The position numbers were made by a program, and so were the translations under genes. DNA of 64,000 nucleotides from an uncultured Hyphomonadaceae bacterium (GTDB lineage: Bacteria > Pseudomonadota > Alphaproteobacteria > Caulobacterales > Hyphomonadaceae), in NCBI GenBank assembly GCA_938084575.1, contig CALKFG010000002.1, positions 62,001 through 126,000 on the forward strand, read 5' to 3'. Under the pieces are notes generated by a model. That model saw only the letters and a list, made by a program, of their open reading frames with translations. It did not search any database and had not been told where the DNA came from. This document shows positions 49,912 to 58,477 of the stretch, piece after piece. Numbering within the stretch: the first letter of the stretch is position 1; every line of letters starts with the position of its first letter.

Positions 49912-50355
49912 GTGCAAACCTACCCTCTTTTGCTGGTAATCCTTGCCTCCACCCTTTTTGGCTGCGCGACCAGAGACGCCCCCCCTGCCCCAGAAGCGGA
50001 CATGGCGGACGCCCGGCTTGGACCAGAGGTCGATCGATTGTGTTTCGCCTCAGGCATTTCCGGGTTCCGCGAAGCCTCCGATCGCAGCATCATTCTGACC
50101 CGGGGCACGAAGGACTACCTGGTCACAACCCGGACCCGATGCCGGGACCTCGACGTCGCTATGTCAATCGCCATCGATTCCTACACCGCCTGCCTGAGTC
50201 GTGGAGACAAATTGGTCGGATACGACTCCGCCTTCGGGCCGGAGCCCGGGCCGCCATCTTTTCCCTGCTATGTCGATCGTATCTATAAATGGGACGAGGA
50301 TGCCAAGGCGGCACCCCCCGAACCGGCCACCGCATCCACGGACATGGAAAATTAG
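49912..50355 (+). CDS. Small lipoprotein, DUF6491-like
   Basis: Lipobox STLFGC; CFASGISGFREASDRSIILTRGTKDYLVTTRTRCRDLDVAMSIAI; GTG start. Confidence 0.65.
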   Translation: MQTYPLLLVILASTLFGCATRDAPPAPEADMADARLGPEVDRLCFASGISGFREASDRSIILTRGTKDYLVTTRTRCRDLDVAMSIAIDSYTACLSRGDKLVGYDSAFGPEPGPPSFPCYVDRIYKWDEDAKAAPPEPATASTDMEN

Positions 50356-50367
50356 AGCGCTGCTTGC

Positions 50368-50655
50368 TTATTCGACCGCTTTTGGAACGACGAAAAACCC
50401 GTCCTCAGTCCGCGGCGCATTGGCCAGAATCTGAGATTGGATCTGGCCGTCATTGACAACATCGTCGCGCATCGGAAGGGCGGCATCAACGACAGACGTC
50501 ATGGGAGGTATACCATCCACATCGACCTCATTCAGCTGCTCAATCCAGCTCAGAATATTTGACACTTCGTGCGCCAGCTGATCGAGGGCATCTTCCTCAA
50601 CCGCAATCCGGCTCAGCCGGGCAATCTTACGAACATCATCCTTGCTGACACTCAT
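50368..50655 (-). CDS. gatC: Asp-tRNA(Asn)/Glu-tRNA(Gln) amidotransferase subunit C
   Basis: MSVSKDDVRKIARLSRIAVEEDALDQLAHEVSNILSWIEQLNEVDVDGIPPMTSV, LRDDVV-type motif (MRDDVVNDG), FFVVPKAVE. Confidence 0.94.
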   Translation of the reverse strand: MSVSKDDVRKIARLSRIAVEEDALDQLAHEVSNILSWIEQLNEVDVDGIPPMTSVVDAALPMRDDVVNDGQIQSQILANAPRTEDGFFVVPKAVE

Positions 50656-50720
50656 CTGCGACTCCATTTGACGACAGATCCGATAGGGGGCACTGAGCCA
50701 TATGTCCAGACACAGACACA

Positions 50721-51206
50721 ATGCCGGTAATTGATTTACCCGCCCTTCCAAACCGGGGAGCGCTGATCGGAATCGATCCGGGCAGCAGGCGCCTTGGCAT
50801 AGCGGCCAGCGATGGCCTCAGACTGATTGCGACCCCTTTGAAAGCCATTGGACGCGGCCGCCGCCTCGCACCAACCCTTGATGCTCTTTTCAATTTGATC
50901 GCGGCGCGGCAGGCCGTCGGCTTGATTTGCGGTCTGCCTATCAACATGGACGGGTCCGAAGGCCCTCGCGTCCAGGCTGCACGTGCCCTTGTCCACAATA
51001 TCCTGCAACGCCAGGATATACCCATCGCATATCAGGACGAAAGACTGACCAGTGCTGAGGCAGAGCGGGTCATGATTGAGGCCGATCTGACACGGGCGCG
51101 TCGCGCGGAAAGTCTGGATTCGTCGGCAGCCGCCATAATCCTGCAAACCGCTCTGGACCGCCTGGCAAATATATCCAAGAGGTCCGCTAGCCAGCCTGAG
51201 CCTTGA
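50721..51206 (+). CDS. ruvX: Holliday junction resolvase RuvX / YqgF
   Basis: ALIGIDPGSRRLGIAASDGLRLIATPL, VGLICGLPINMDGSEGPR, AYQDERLTSAEAERVMIEADLTRARR, LDSSAAAIILQTALDR. Confidence 0.94.
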   Translation: MPVIDLPALPNRGALIGIDPGSRRLGIAASDGLRLIATPLKAIGRGRRLAPTLDALFNLIAARQAVGLICGLPINMDGSEGPRVQAARALVHNILQRQDIPIAYQDERLTSAEAERVMIEADLTRARRAESLDSSAAAIILQTALDRLANISKRSASQPEP

Positions 51207-51254
51207 CGGTAGGCTACCCCCGGGTTTCACAACAAAACGAGAAAGGGAGCGAAT

Positions 51255-51851
51255 ATGGTCATCTGGTACTCAACGGCCGCTTCGATCGGTTACCTGTTTG
51301 GCTCGGTGCCGTTTGGGCTTTTGCTGACACGGCTTTTCGGATTAGGCGATATCCGGACCATCGGAAGTGGCAATATCGGCGCGACCAATGTGCTGCGGAC
51401 CGGCAGAAAGGATCTGGCGCTGGCAACCCTGCTTCTGGATGGACTGAAGGCCGGCTTCGCCTTTGTGATCGTGTTTATAGCCAGCGGGGAAAGGGACATA
51501 GCTCTGATCGCTGGCGCCTGTGCTTTTCTTGGGCATTGTTATCCCGTCTGGCTCGGCTTCAGAGGCGGGAAAGGTGTTGCGACTTATGTCGGCCTGCTCG
51601 TTTTCGCGTCGCCCAAGGGGCTGCTCGTTGGGGCCCCCGTCTGGCTGGCTGTGTTTGCTCTCACCCGAATTTCGTCCCTGTCGGCCCTCCTGGCGGCAAC
51701 TGTTGTCCCCGCAGGAGCGCTGCTGCTCGGTGAAACGCGCTTTGCCTGCGGCATTCTTCTGGCTTTGAGCGGACTCGTTTTCTGGACCCACAGGTCCAAT
51801 ATCCAGCGGCTTTTACGGGGGGAGGAACCGCGTTTCGGCAAAAAGAGCTGA
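51255..51851 (+). CDS. plsY: Acyl-phosphate:glycerol-3-phosphate acyltransferase PlsY
   Basis: IGYLFGSVPFGLLLTRLFGLGDIRTIGSGNIGATNVLRTGRKDLALATLLLDGLKA, GHCYPVWLGFRGGKGVAT. Confidence 0.95.
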   Translation: MVIWYSTAASIGYLFGSVPFGLLLTRLFGLGDIRTIGSGNIGATNVLRTGRKDLALATLLLDGLKAGFAFVIVFIASGERDIALIAGACAFLGHCYPVWLGFRGGKGVATYVGLLVFASPKGLLVGAPVWLAVFALTRISSLSALLAATVVPAGALLLGETRFACGILLALSGLVFWTHRSNIQRLLRGEEPRFGKKS

Positions 51852-51856
51852 GGCCA

Positions 51857-52966
51857 ATGAACGAAAAGAAATTTGATGAGTCGGAACGGCTAAATTGGCT
51901 GAGACTGGCGCGGACGCCGCGGGTCGGTCCGGTGACCTTCGCACAACTCATTCGGCGTTTTGGAACAGCTACCGCCGCCGTCGACGCGTTGCCCGCGCTT
52001 TCGCGCCACGGTCAGCGCCTAACGATCACCTCGGAAGCGATGGCACAGAAAGAAGCCGCGCGAATAGCCGATGCCGGTGCCCGCCTTATTTGCAGCTGTG
52101 AAGCAGCCTATCCACCCCTCCTGTCTCAGCTCAATCCTCCCCCGCCAGTCCTGACGACAAAAGGCTATATCTCTCTCAGTCAGAAACCGGCCATTGCCAT
52201 TGTCGGGGCCCGAAACGCGTCAGCGGCTGGTATTCGGCTTGCCCGCGATATCGCAGCGGTTCTCGGTGCTGCCGATTTTACAATTGTGTCAGGCCTCGCG
52301 CGCGGCATCGACACCGCTGCGCATTTTGCCAGTTTGGAAAGCGGGACAATTGCCGTCCTTGCCGGTGGCATCGACCATATTTATCCCCCACAGAATAAGG
52401 AACTGTACGCGGCAATTGCGCAACAAGGCTTACTGATTTCCGAAAACCCGATTGGCACGATCGCTCAGGCACGTGACTTTCCAAGGCGTAACCGGCTGGT
52501 CACGGGTCTTTCACAGGGCGTCGTCATCGTCGAGGCCGCTGAACGATCGGGCTCTCTGATTTCTGCGCGTCTCGCCGGCGAACAGGGTCGGGAGGTAATG
52601 GCTGTGCCAGGGTCACCACTCGACCCGCGGGCAGCCGGCACAAACCGCCTGATCCGGGACGGCGCCACGCTGGTCCGGAATGCCGATGATGTCTTGGAGG
52701 CCCTTCGCCATTTTGGCAGCGGCACGCTCCGGGCACCGGACGAGACCTATCTTGCGGGGGAGGAAAGTCCGGCCCCGATTCCGCAGGTGCAGCTTGATGC
52801 GGTGAGGCAGGTCCTCGGCCCAACCCCGATCCCGATGGACGACATCGCACGGGCGGCCAGTGTCGGATCGGCGCGCTGCGCCGCCATACTCATGGAACTT
52901 GAATTATCCGGGATTGCCAGAACCTTCGCCGGCGGAAGCGCCGCTTTGAACGTGGCGGAAGATTAG
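51857..52966 (+). CDS. dprA: DNA-processing protein DprA
   Basis: AIVGARNASAAGIRLARDIAAVLGAADFTIVSGLARGIDTAAHFASL, LAGGIDHIYPPQNKELYAAI, SGSLISARLAGEQGREVMAVPGSPLDPRAAGTNRLIRDGATLV. Confidence 0.95.
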   Translation: MNEKKFDESERLNWLRLARTPRVGPVTFAQLIRRFGTATAAVDALPALSRHGQRLTITSEAMAQKEAARIADAGARLICSCEAAYPPLLSQLNPPPPVLTTKGYISLSQKPAIAIVGARNASAAGIRLARDIAAVLGAADFTIVSGLARGIDTAAHFASLESGTIAVLAGGIDHIYPPQNKELYAAIAQQGLLISENPIGTIAQARDFPRRNRLVTGLSQGVVIVEAAERSGSLISARLAGEQGREVMAVPGSPLDPRAAGTNRLIRDGATLVRNADDVLEALRHFGSGTLRAPDETYLAGEESPAPIPQVQLDAVRQVLGPTPIPMDDIARAASVGSARCAAILMELELSGIARTFAGGSAALNVAED

Positions 52967-52977
52967 AAATACAGGGC

Positions 52978-53007
52978 ATCATGGATGCGGTTTTGCCGCA
53001 TCGTGAT
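52978..53007. repeat. Imperfect hairpin ATCA-TG-GATGCGG-TTTTG-CCGCATC-G-TGAT at the dprA/lptD junction
   Basis: Perfect 7-bp inner stem plus 4-bp outer stem with small internal loop; no U-tract. Confidence 0.5.
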
Positions 53008-53064
53008 GAGGGCGAGCGCTGGACGGCACATTCGACAGAGCTTAAGCGATAGCGGTCGGAATTT

Positions 53065-55278
53065 GTGGAGTTGCTTATGCGCTATCTGGGACCCCTAGCC
53101 TGGCTGGCTGCCTTGATGTTTCAGCCAGCAGCTGCGGTTGCTCAGGCGCCAACAGAGACGCTCGAGCTCGACAGCCAGGTGGTCCTGACCGCAGACAGCA
53201 TTTTAGTCGACGATGCCGCCAACACCGTGACCGCGATCGGCAATGTCGAAGCCGTGTATCAAGGTCGGGTCATGCGCGCCGATCGGTTGGTTTACAATCG
53301 CGTCTCGGACACGGTTCGCGCCACGGGTAACATTGTCATCCTCGACCCCGATGGCACGCAACGTTTCGCGGACGAGATCGAAACCGATGCAAATCTGTCA
53401 GACGGCTATGCCGTCGGCTTCGCCACGAGAATGCCCAATGGCGGACTTGCAACTGCGCAATCTGCCGTCAGATCGCCGGATGGCTCAAATGCGCTGGACA
53501 AGGTGGTCTATACATCGTGCCAAATGTGCGAGGACGATACGACTCCAACCTGGTCCCTGCGGGCACGCCGGGCTGTGCTTGATGAATCCAGCCAGATGTA
53601 TTCCTACACGGATACCGTGCTGGAGGTCGCCGGTATTCCGGTTCTTTACCTTCCTTATTTTTCTCACCCAGATCCCGACTCGGAACGTCGCTCCGGCTTT
53701 CTGGCACCGGATTTCGGGACATCTTCAAAGCTCGGCCTTTTTTATCAGCAGCCTTATTACTGGGCGATTTCTCCGTCGCAGGATCTGACCATTGCACCAA
53801 AAATCATGGCCAATGTTAATCCCTTGCTGGAAATGGACTATCGCAAACGCTTCTGGTCAGGTCGGACTCAGGCCAGTTTCAGCTTCACAAATGACCGCGA
53901 CTTCGATTCCGACGGAAACAAGTTTGGCCCGTCTGAATGGCGGGGTCATTTCTTTGGCAGCGGAGATTTCGATATTGCGCCGGAATGGCGTTGGGGGTTC
54001 GGCATCGAGCAGGTGTCGGATGACCTCTACACGCGCCGGTATGACATTGAGGGCGAGAATGAACGGCGTGGCTTGTATTATGGTCAACCCCTCAGGCTTC
54101 TGAACCAGGTCTTTTTGCAGGGTCAATCGGATGGCTGGTACGCGGATGCCAGTCTGATCACGCTTGAGGGGCTGCGTGAAAATGATGCGGATGACACATT
54201 TCCATCTGCGCTGCCGCTTTTCTACGCCGAGCGAAATCTCGATTTTGGCAGTTATGGTTTCGCCAAGCTGTCGGGGTCGACTGCCTTTTTGACCCGAAGC
54301 AGCGGGGTCGACACACAGCGGGCGAGTGTCGCTGCTGAATGGTCTAAGACCCAGATTTTGCCAGGCGGAACCGTGTTCTCTCCCTTCGCGGAAGCCCGCT
54401 TCGACCACTATGCCCTGAATGACACGCCCAGCAACGCAGACAGTGCCAGCCGCGGACTGTACACGGCGGGCGCCCGCCTGTCCTACCCGCTGATCCGGCC
54501 TGGCCCGACCGTCGACCTTCTTATTGAACCGACCCTGATGCTGGGCCTCGGCTCCAGCGCCCCAAATGATCCCGACATTCCCGTTGAAGACAGCCTCTTC
54601 TACGAATTCGATGAATCGTCCCTTTTTGAAGCAAATGGTGCGGCGGGCTATGACCTTTATGAAGGCGGCCAGCGGCTTTCAGCCGGACTCTCCGCGACAG
54701 CCCGGTGGAAAAATGGCGTCAGCCTGCAGGCAATGGGCGGACGACGCTGGCGGGAGTCCGGCGACTCCGCCTTCACCAAGGCGAGCAATCTGAGAGATAA
54801 GAGCTCAGATTGGGTCGGGGGCCTTTCCGCCGATTTCGGCCGTCCGCTGTCCTTCGAAACCCGGGTCCGTCTCGACAAGGACGACCTCTCGGTCAATCGC
54901 GTGGATGCCAGCATGACGACCGACTGGTGGCGCCTTCAGGGGCAATTGCGTTATTATCGCATCAGCAAGGACATCACAGAAACCGGCCTTGATGATGAAG
55001 GCGTCGCCATTACCGGACAGGTCCGCGTCAGCGACGAGTTTTTTCTGGTCTATGCGAGACAACGCGATATTTCGGGCCGCTTCATTGGTCCCGAACGTCA
55101 ATCCGGGCGGGATCTGCGCCACGTCTTCGGCGTGGCCTATGAGGATGATTGTTCACGATTCGAGATCACGTTTGAACGTTCGGAAGCGATAGATCGAACC
55201 CTGGGGGCGAACGATTCGCTCAAATTCAGATTTTCGCTCAAGACACTTGGGGATTTCGGACCGGAAACCCGGTCCTGA
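53065..55278 (+). CDS. lptD: LPS assembly protein LptD
   Basis: LptA/OstA-like N-terminus (VVLTADSILVDDAANTVTAIGNVEAVYQGRVMRADRLVYNRVSDTVRATGNIVI), CQMCEDDTTPTWSLRARRAVLDE, YLPYFSHPDPDSERRSGFLAP. Confidence 0.94.
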   Translation: MELLMRYLGPLAWLAALMFQPAAAVAQAPTETLELDSQVVLTADSILVDDAANTVTAIGNVEAVYQGRVMRADRLVYNRVSDTVRATGNIVILDPDGTQRFADEIETDANLSDGYAVGFATRMPNGGLATAQSAVRSPDGSNALDKVVYTSCQMCEDDTTPTWSLRARRAVLDESSQMYSYTDTVLEVAGIPVLYLPYFSHPDPDSERRSGFLAPDFGTSSKLGLFYQQPYYWAISPSQDLTIAPKIMANVNPLLEMDYRKRFWSGRTQASFSFTNDRDFDSDGNKFGPSEWRGHFFGSGDFDIAPEWRWGFGIEQVSDDLYTRRYDIEGENERRGLYYGQPLRLLNQVFLQGQSDGWYADASLITLEGLRENDADDTFPSALPLFYAERNLDFGSYGFAKLSGSTAFLTRSSGVDTQRASVAAEWSKTQILPGGTVFSPFAEARFDHYALNDTPSNADSASRGLYTAGARLSYPLIRPGPTVDLLIEPTLMLGLGSSAPNDPDIPVEDSLFYEFDESSLFEANGAAGYDLYEGGQRLSAGLSATARWKNGVSLQAMGGRRWRESGDSAFTKASNLRDKSSDWVGGLSADFGRPLSFETRVRLDKDDLSVNRVDASMTTDWWRLQGQLRYYRISKDITETGLDDEGVAITGQVRVSDEFFLVYARQRDISGRFIGPERQSGRDLRHVFGVAYEDDCSRFEITFERSEAIDRTLGANDSLKFRFSLKTLGDFGPETRS

Positions 55279-55395
55279 AATGTCGGTAAGAATTGCACCA
55301 GACGCAGTCGGAAAGATTGCGACTTTCTGCTGTCGCGATATGCTTTGTGACATACAAGCTGGCGGAGCCTCTATCGGACCCACGGGAGCCACTGA

Positions 55396-56634
55396 ATGAA
55401 ACGGCCTATTCTGTCTATTCTTGCCCTGTGCCTTTCCCTGGCCATCGCCACGCCGGCCCAGGCCCAGGCCCAAGAGCCGCAGCAGATCGAGGGCATTGTC
55501 GCGATTGTGAATGATGACCCGATTTCCTTTACCGATGTTCGCCAGCGCGCCCGTATGTTGTTGCTCAGTCTCGGTGGCCAGGAGCCAACCCCGGAACAGG
55601 TGCAGCAATTAACCTCCCAGGCCCTGGACCAGCTGATCGATGAGAAGTTGCAATTACAGGAAGCGGCCGAATACGACGTTGAGGTCAGCGACGAAGACAT
55701 CGCCAGCAGCCTCAACGATCTGGCCCGCCAGTCAGGCATGACCCGCGAGGGCCTCATCCAGAGCCTGGCCCAGGCCGGGATCAGCCCCGAAAGCCTGCAG
55801 GAACAGACACGTGCCGACATTGCCTGGCGGCGGATTATGGGGGGATTATACGGCTCCCGAATCCGGATTTCGGAGAACCAGATCAACGATCGTCTGGACC
55901 GTCTTCGCACAGCCGCAGCAACCCGTCAGTACCAGCTTTCGGAGATCTTCCTGTTCGCCCCGGAAGAGACCGACCGCACCCAGGCATTTGAAGCCGCGAA
56001 ATCGATCAAGCAGCAAATCGAAGCCGGCGCTCCGTTTGAGCTTGCCGCTCAGCGCTTTTCTTCCGCCCCAACCGCCGCAACCGGCGGGGATATGGGATGG
56101 GTCACTCTGGAGGATCTGGACGCGGCCCGTGCGGACGAAATTTCCGCGTTTGACGGAACCGGGCTGACGCCACCGGTCATGGTAGATGATGGGGTCTATT
56201 TGATGCTCGTACGGGCGCGCCGGGATCCGGCTGAACAGACCTCTCTGGTCGATCTGACCCGTCTGATCGCACAGGACGGGTCCGAAGCCGCGCTACTGGC
56301 TGCGCTGGAGGAAATCCAGACCTGTGCGGATATTGTGCCGGTTGCTGAACGGGCGGACAATTTGCGGGCCACGGTGCTCGACGGCATCAATATCAACCAG
56401 CTCGGCCCCGAGGGGCGTGACCGTGTTATGTCGACACCTTTGGGTGACCATACAGAGATCTTTGCCCAATCCGGCGGCCTTGCGGTCATGTTTGTGTGTA
56501 ACCGGACGGACGGCGTCGATGACCTGCCACGCCCGGAACAGATTGAAGATCAGCTGTATTCACGCCAGCTGGGCCTTGTTTCAGACCGGTCCTTGAGAAA
56601 CCTGCGTCGCGAAGCGACCATCATTACGCGCTAG
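55396..56634 (+). CDS. surA: SurA-like periplasmic chaperone / peptidylprolyl isomerase
   Basis: IEGIVAIVNDDPISFTDVRQRARMLL, parvulin segment LSEIFLFAPEETDRTQAF..AAQRFSSAPTAATGGDMGWV; between lptD and pdxA. Confidence 0.9.
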   Translation: MKRPILSILALCLSLAIATPAQAQAQEPQQIEGIVAIVNDDPISFTDVRQRARMLLLSLGGQEPTPEQVQQLTSQALDQLIDEKLQLQEAAEYDVEVSDEDIASSLNDLARQSGMTREGLIQSLAQAGISPESLQEQTRADIAWRRIMGGLYGSRIRISENQINDRLDRLRTAAATRQYQLSEIFLFAPEETDRTQAFEAAKSIKQQIEAGAPFELAAQRFSSAPTAATGGDMGWVTLEDLDAARADEISAFDGTGLTPPVMVDDGVYLMLVRARRDPAEQTSLVDLTRLIAQDGSEAALLAALEEIQTCADIVPVAERADNLRATVLDGININQLGPEGRDRVMSTPLGDHTEIFAQSGGLAVMFVCNRTDGVDDLPRPEQIEDQLYSRQLGLVSDRSLRNLRREATIITR

Positions 56635-57645
56635 GTGCTGCCTCTTCATCGTCCTCTTGCTCTGACCATGGGTGACCCCGCCGGGTGCGCACCCGAGATC
56701 ACCTGTGCAGCCTGGAACACCTTGCACGGCTCTCCGACATCGACGTTCTTCGTGATTGCAGATCCGGATGTGTTTCAGGGCCGATGCCCGGTCCGGATCA
56801 TATCAGACCCCGAATCGGCCACGGCCTGCTTCACCGACGCGCTTCCCGTCCTGCCCTTGCGCGCTGGACTGGAAGGGGCAGTCACCATCGGCAAACCCAA
56901 TCCGGACCACGCTGCTGCAACCATTGAGAGTATATCCACCGCGGCATCTCTTTGCCTGTCCGGGTCCGCGGCGGCCATGGTGACAAATCCGATTTCAAAG
57001 GCCCAGCTTTATAAAGCCGGCTTTCGCCATCCCGGGCATACTGAATTCATTGCCAGCCTCTGCACCGAGGAGCCAGACAGCACTCAGCCCGTCATGATGC
57101 TGGTCGGCGGCGGATTGCGGGTTGCACTGGCGACGATCCATGTGCCTCTGCGGGACGTACCCAGCCAGCTTACCACCCCCCATCTGATCCGGATTGGACG
57201 AATCGTCGGACATGCCCTTAGGCAGGATTTTGGCATTGCGTCACCACGTATCGCGCTGACTGGCCTCAATCCGCATGCCGGGGAAGACGGAACCATCGGA
57301 CGCGAGGAAGTAACAACCATCAATCCTGCCGCCGAGGCCCTGCGGCTTCAGGGCTTTCAGGTCAGCAACGCCCGCCCCGCCGACACGGTCTTCCATGAGG
57401 CGCTGACTGGGCAATATGACGCTATTATTGCCATGACACATGACCAGGGCCTGATCCCGGTCAAAACGCTCGATTTGTGGGGAGGGGTCAATACCACGCT
57501 TGGTTTGCCCCTGATCCGCACCAGTCCGGACCATGGCACCGCCTATGATGCGGCAGCGGCGGGAACCTGTCGTCCTGACAGCCTGATCTCAGCGATCCGG
57601 CTGGCGCGGGATCTTGCGATCAACCGGGCGGGTCAGCATGACTGA
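56635..57645 (+). CDS. pdxA: 4-hydroxythreonine-4-phosphate dehydrogenase
   Basis: PLALTMGDPAGCAPEIT, MVTNPISKAQLYKAGFRHPGHTEFIASL, LNPHAGEDGTIGREE, YDAIIAMTHDQGLIPVKTL; GTG start immediately after surA stop. Confidence 0.95.
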   Translation: MLPLHRPLALTMGDPAGCAPEITCAAWNTLHGSPTSTFFVIADPDVFQGRCPVRIISDPESATACFTDALPVLPLRAGLEGAVTIGKPNPDHAAATIESISTAASLCLSGSAAAMVTNPISKAQLYKAGFRHPGHTEFIASLCTEEPDSTQPVMMLVGGGLRVALATIHVPLRDVPSQLTTPHLIRIGRIVGHALRQDFGIASPRIALTGLNPHAGEDGTIGREEVTTINPAAEALRLQGFQVSNARPADTVFHEALTGQYDAIIAMTHDQGLIPVKTLDLWGGVNTTLGLPLIRTSPDHGTAYDAAAAGTCRPDSLISAIRLARDLAINRAGQHD

Positions 57646-58477
57646 CCGTCCTGACCTGACCCACGCGCCAGCCCGCAAAGCCCTGGGCCAGCACTTCCTG
57701 TTTGATCCTGATATCCTCACACGGACAGCCCTGGCGGCAGGCCCGGTCGAGGGACGATGTGTGTTCGAGATCGGCCCCGGCCCGGGCGGATTGACCCGCG
57801 CCCTGCTCGACGCCGGTGCGGCCCGGGTCATCGCGATTGAGGCCGATGTGCGCTTCGCAGATGCGCTTCTCGACTGGCCTGAAGCCCGGACCGGGCAGCT
57901 GCATGTCCACCATGCCGATGCACGGAGGGTCGACTGGACCGACTGCCTTGCCCAGGCGGGCGGAAAGGCCCCGGCCATGGTGGTTGCCAACCTGCCCTAT
58001 AATGTTGGCACACCCCTGACAGTATCCTGGCTGAAAGCCGGGCCCTGGCGGGGTGAAATGGCATTGATGTTCCAGAAAGAAGTTGCCGAACGCCTGTGCG
58101 CTCCCCCCCGCAGCGCCCATTATGGGCGGTTGGCCGTTCTCGCCGGAGCACGGGTCAGCGCACATATAGCCTTCACTCTTCCCCCCGGTGCGTTTCGGCC
58201 GCCACCCAGAGTCGACAGCGCGGTCGCGGTCCTGCGACCGCTCCCCGAGGGTGAGCAGTTTAAGGACGTGCCCGCTCTGGAAAAGGTGGCAGCGGCGGCA
58301 TTTGGGCAAAGGCGAAAAATGTTACGGGCGGCACTCAAAAGTCTTGGCCGGACAGTCGGGCTTGATGCGGCAGACTGGCTCGAGCAGGCCGCGATTGACC
58401 CAACCGCGCGCGCCGAAACGCTGAGCCAGTCTGATTTCCGCGCCCTTGCGACCCTGTTCGCTGCAGCCGGCCCATGA
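57638..58477 (+). CDS. rsmA: 16S rRNA (adenine1518-N6/adenine1519-N6)-dimethyltransferase
   Basis: ARKALGQHFLFDPDILTR, VFEIGPGPGGLTRALLDAGA, MVVANLPYNVGTPL, MFQKEVAERL. Confidence 0.95.
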   Translation: MTDRPDLTHAPARKALGQHFLFDPDILTRTALAAGPVEGRCVFEIGPGPGGLTRALLDAGAARVIAIEADVRFADALLDWPEARTGQLHVHHADARRVDWTDCLAQAGGKAPAMVVANLPYNVGTPLTVSWLKAGPWRGEMALMFQKEVAERLCAPPRSAHYGRLAVLAGARVSAHIAFTLPPGAFRPPPRVDSAVAVLRPLPEGEQFKDVPALEKVAAAAFGQRRKMLRAALKSLGRTVGLDAADWLEQAAIDPTARAETLSQSDFRALATLFAAAGP

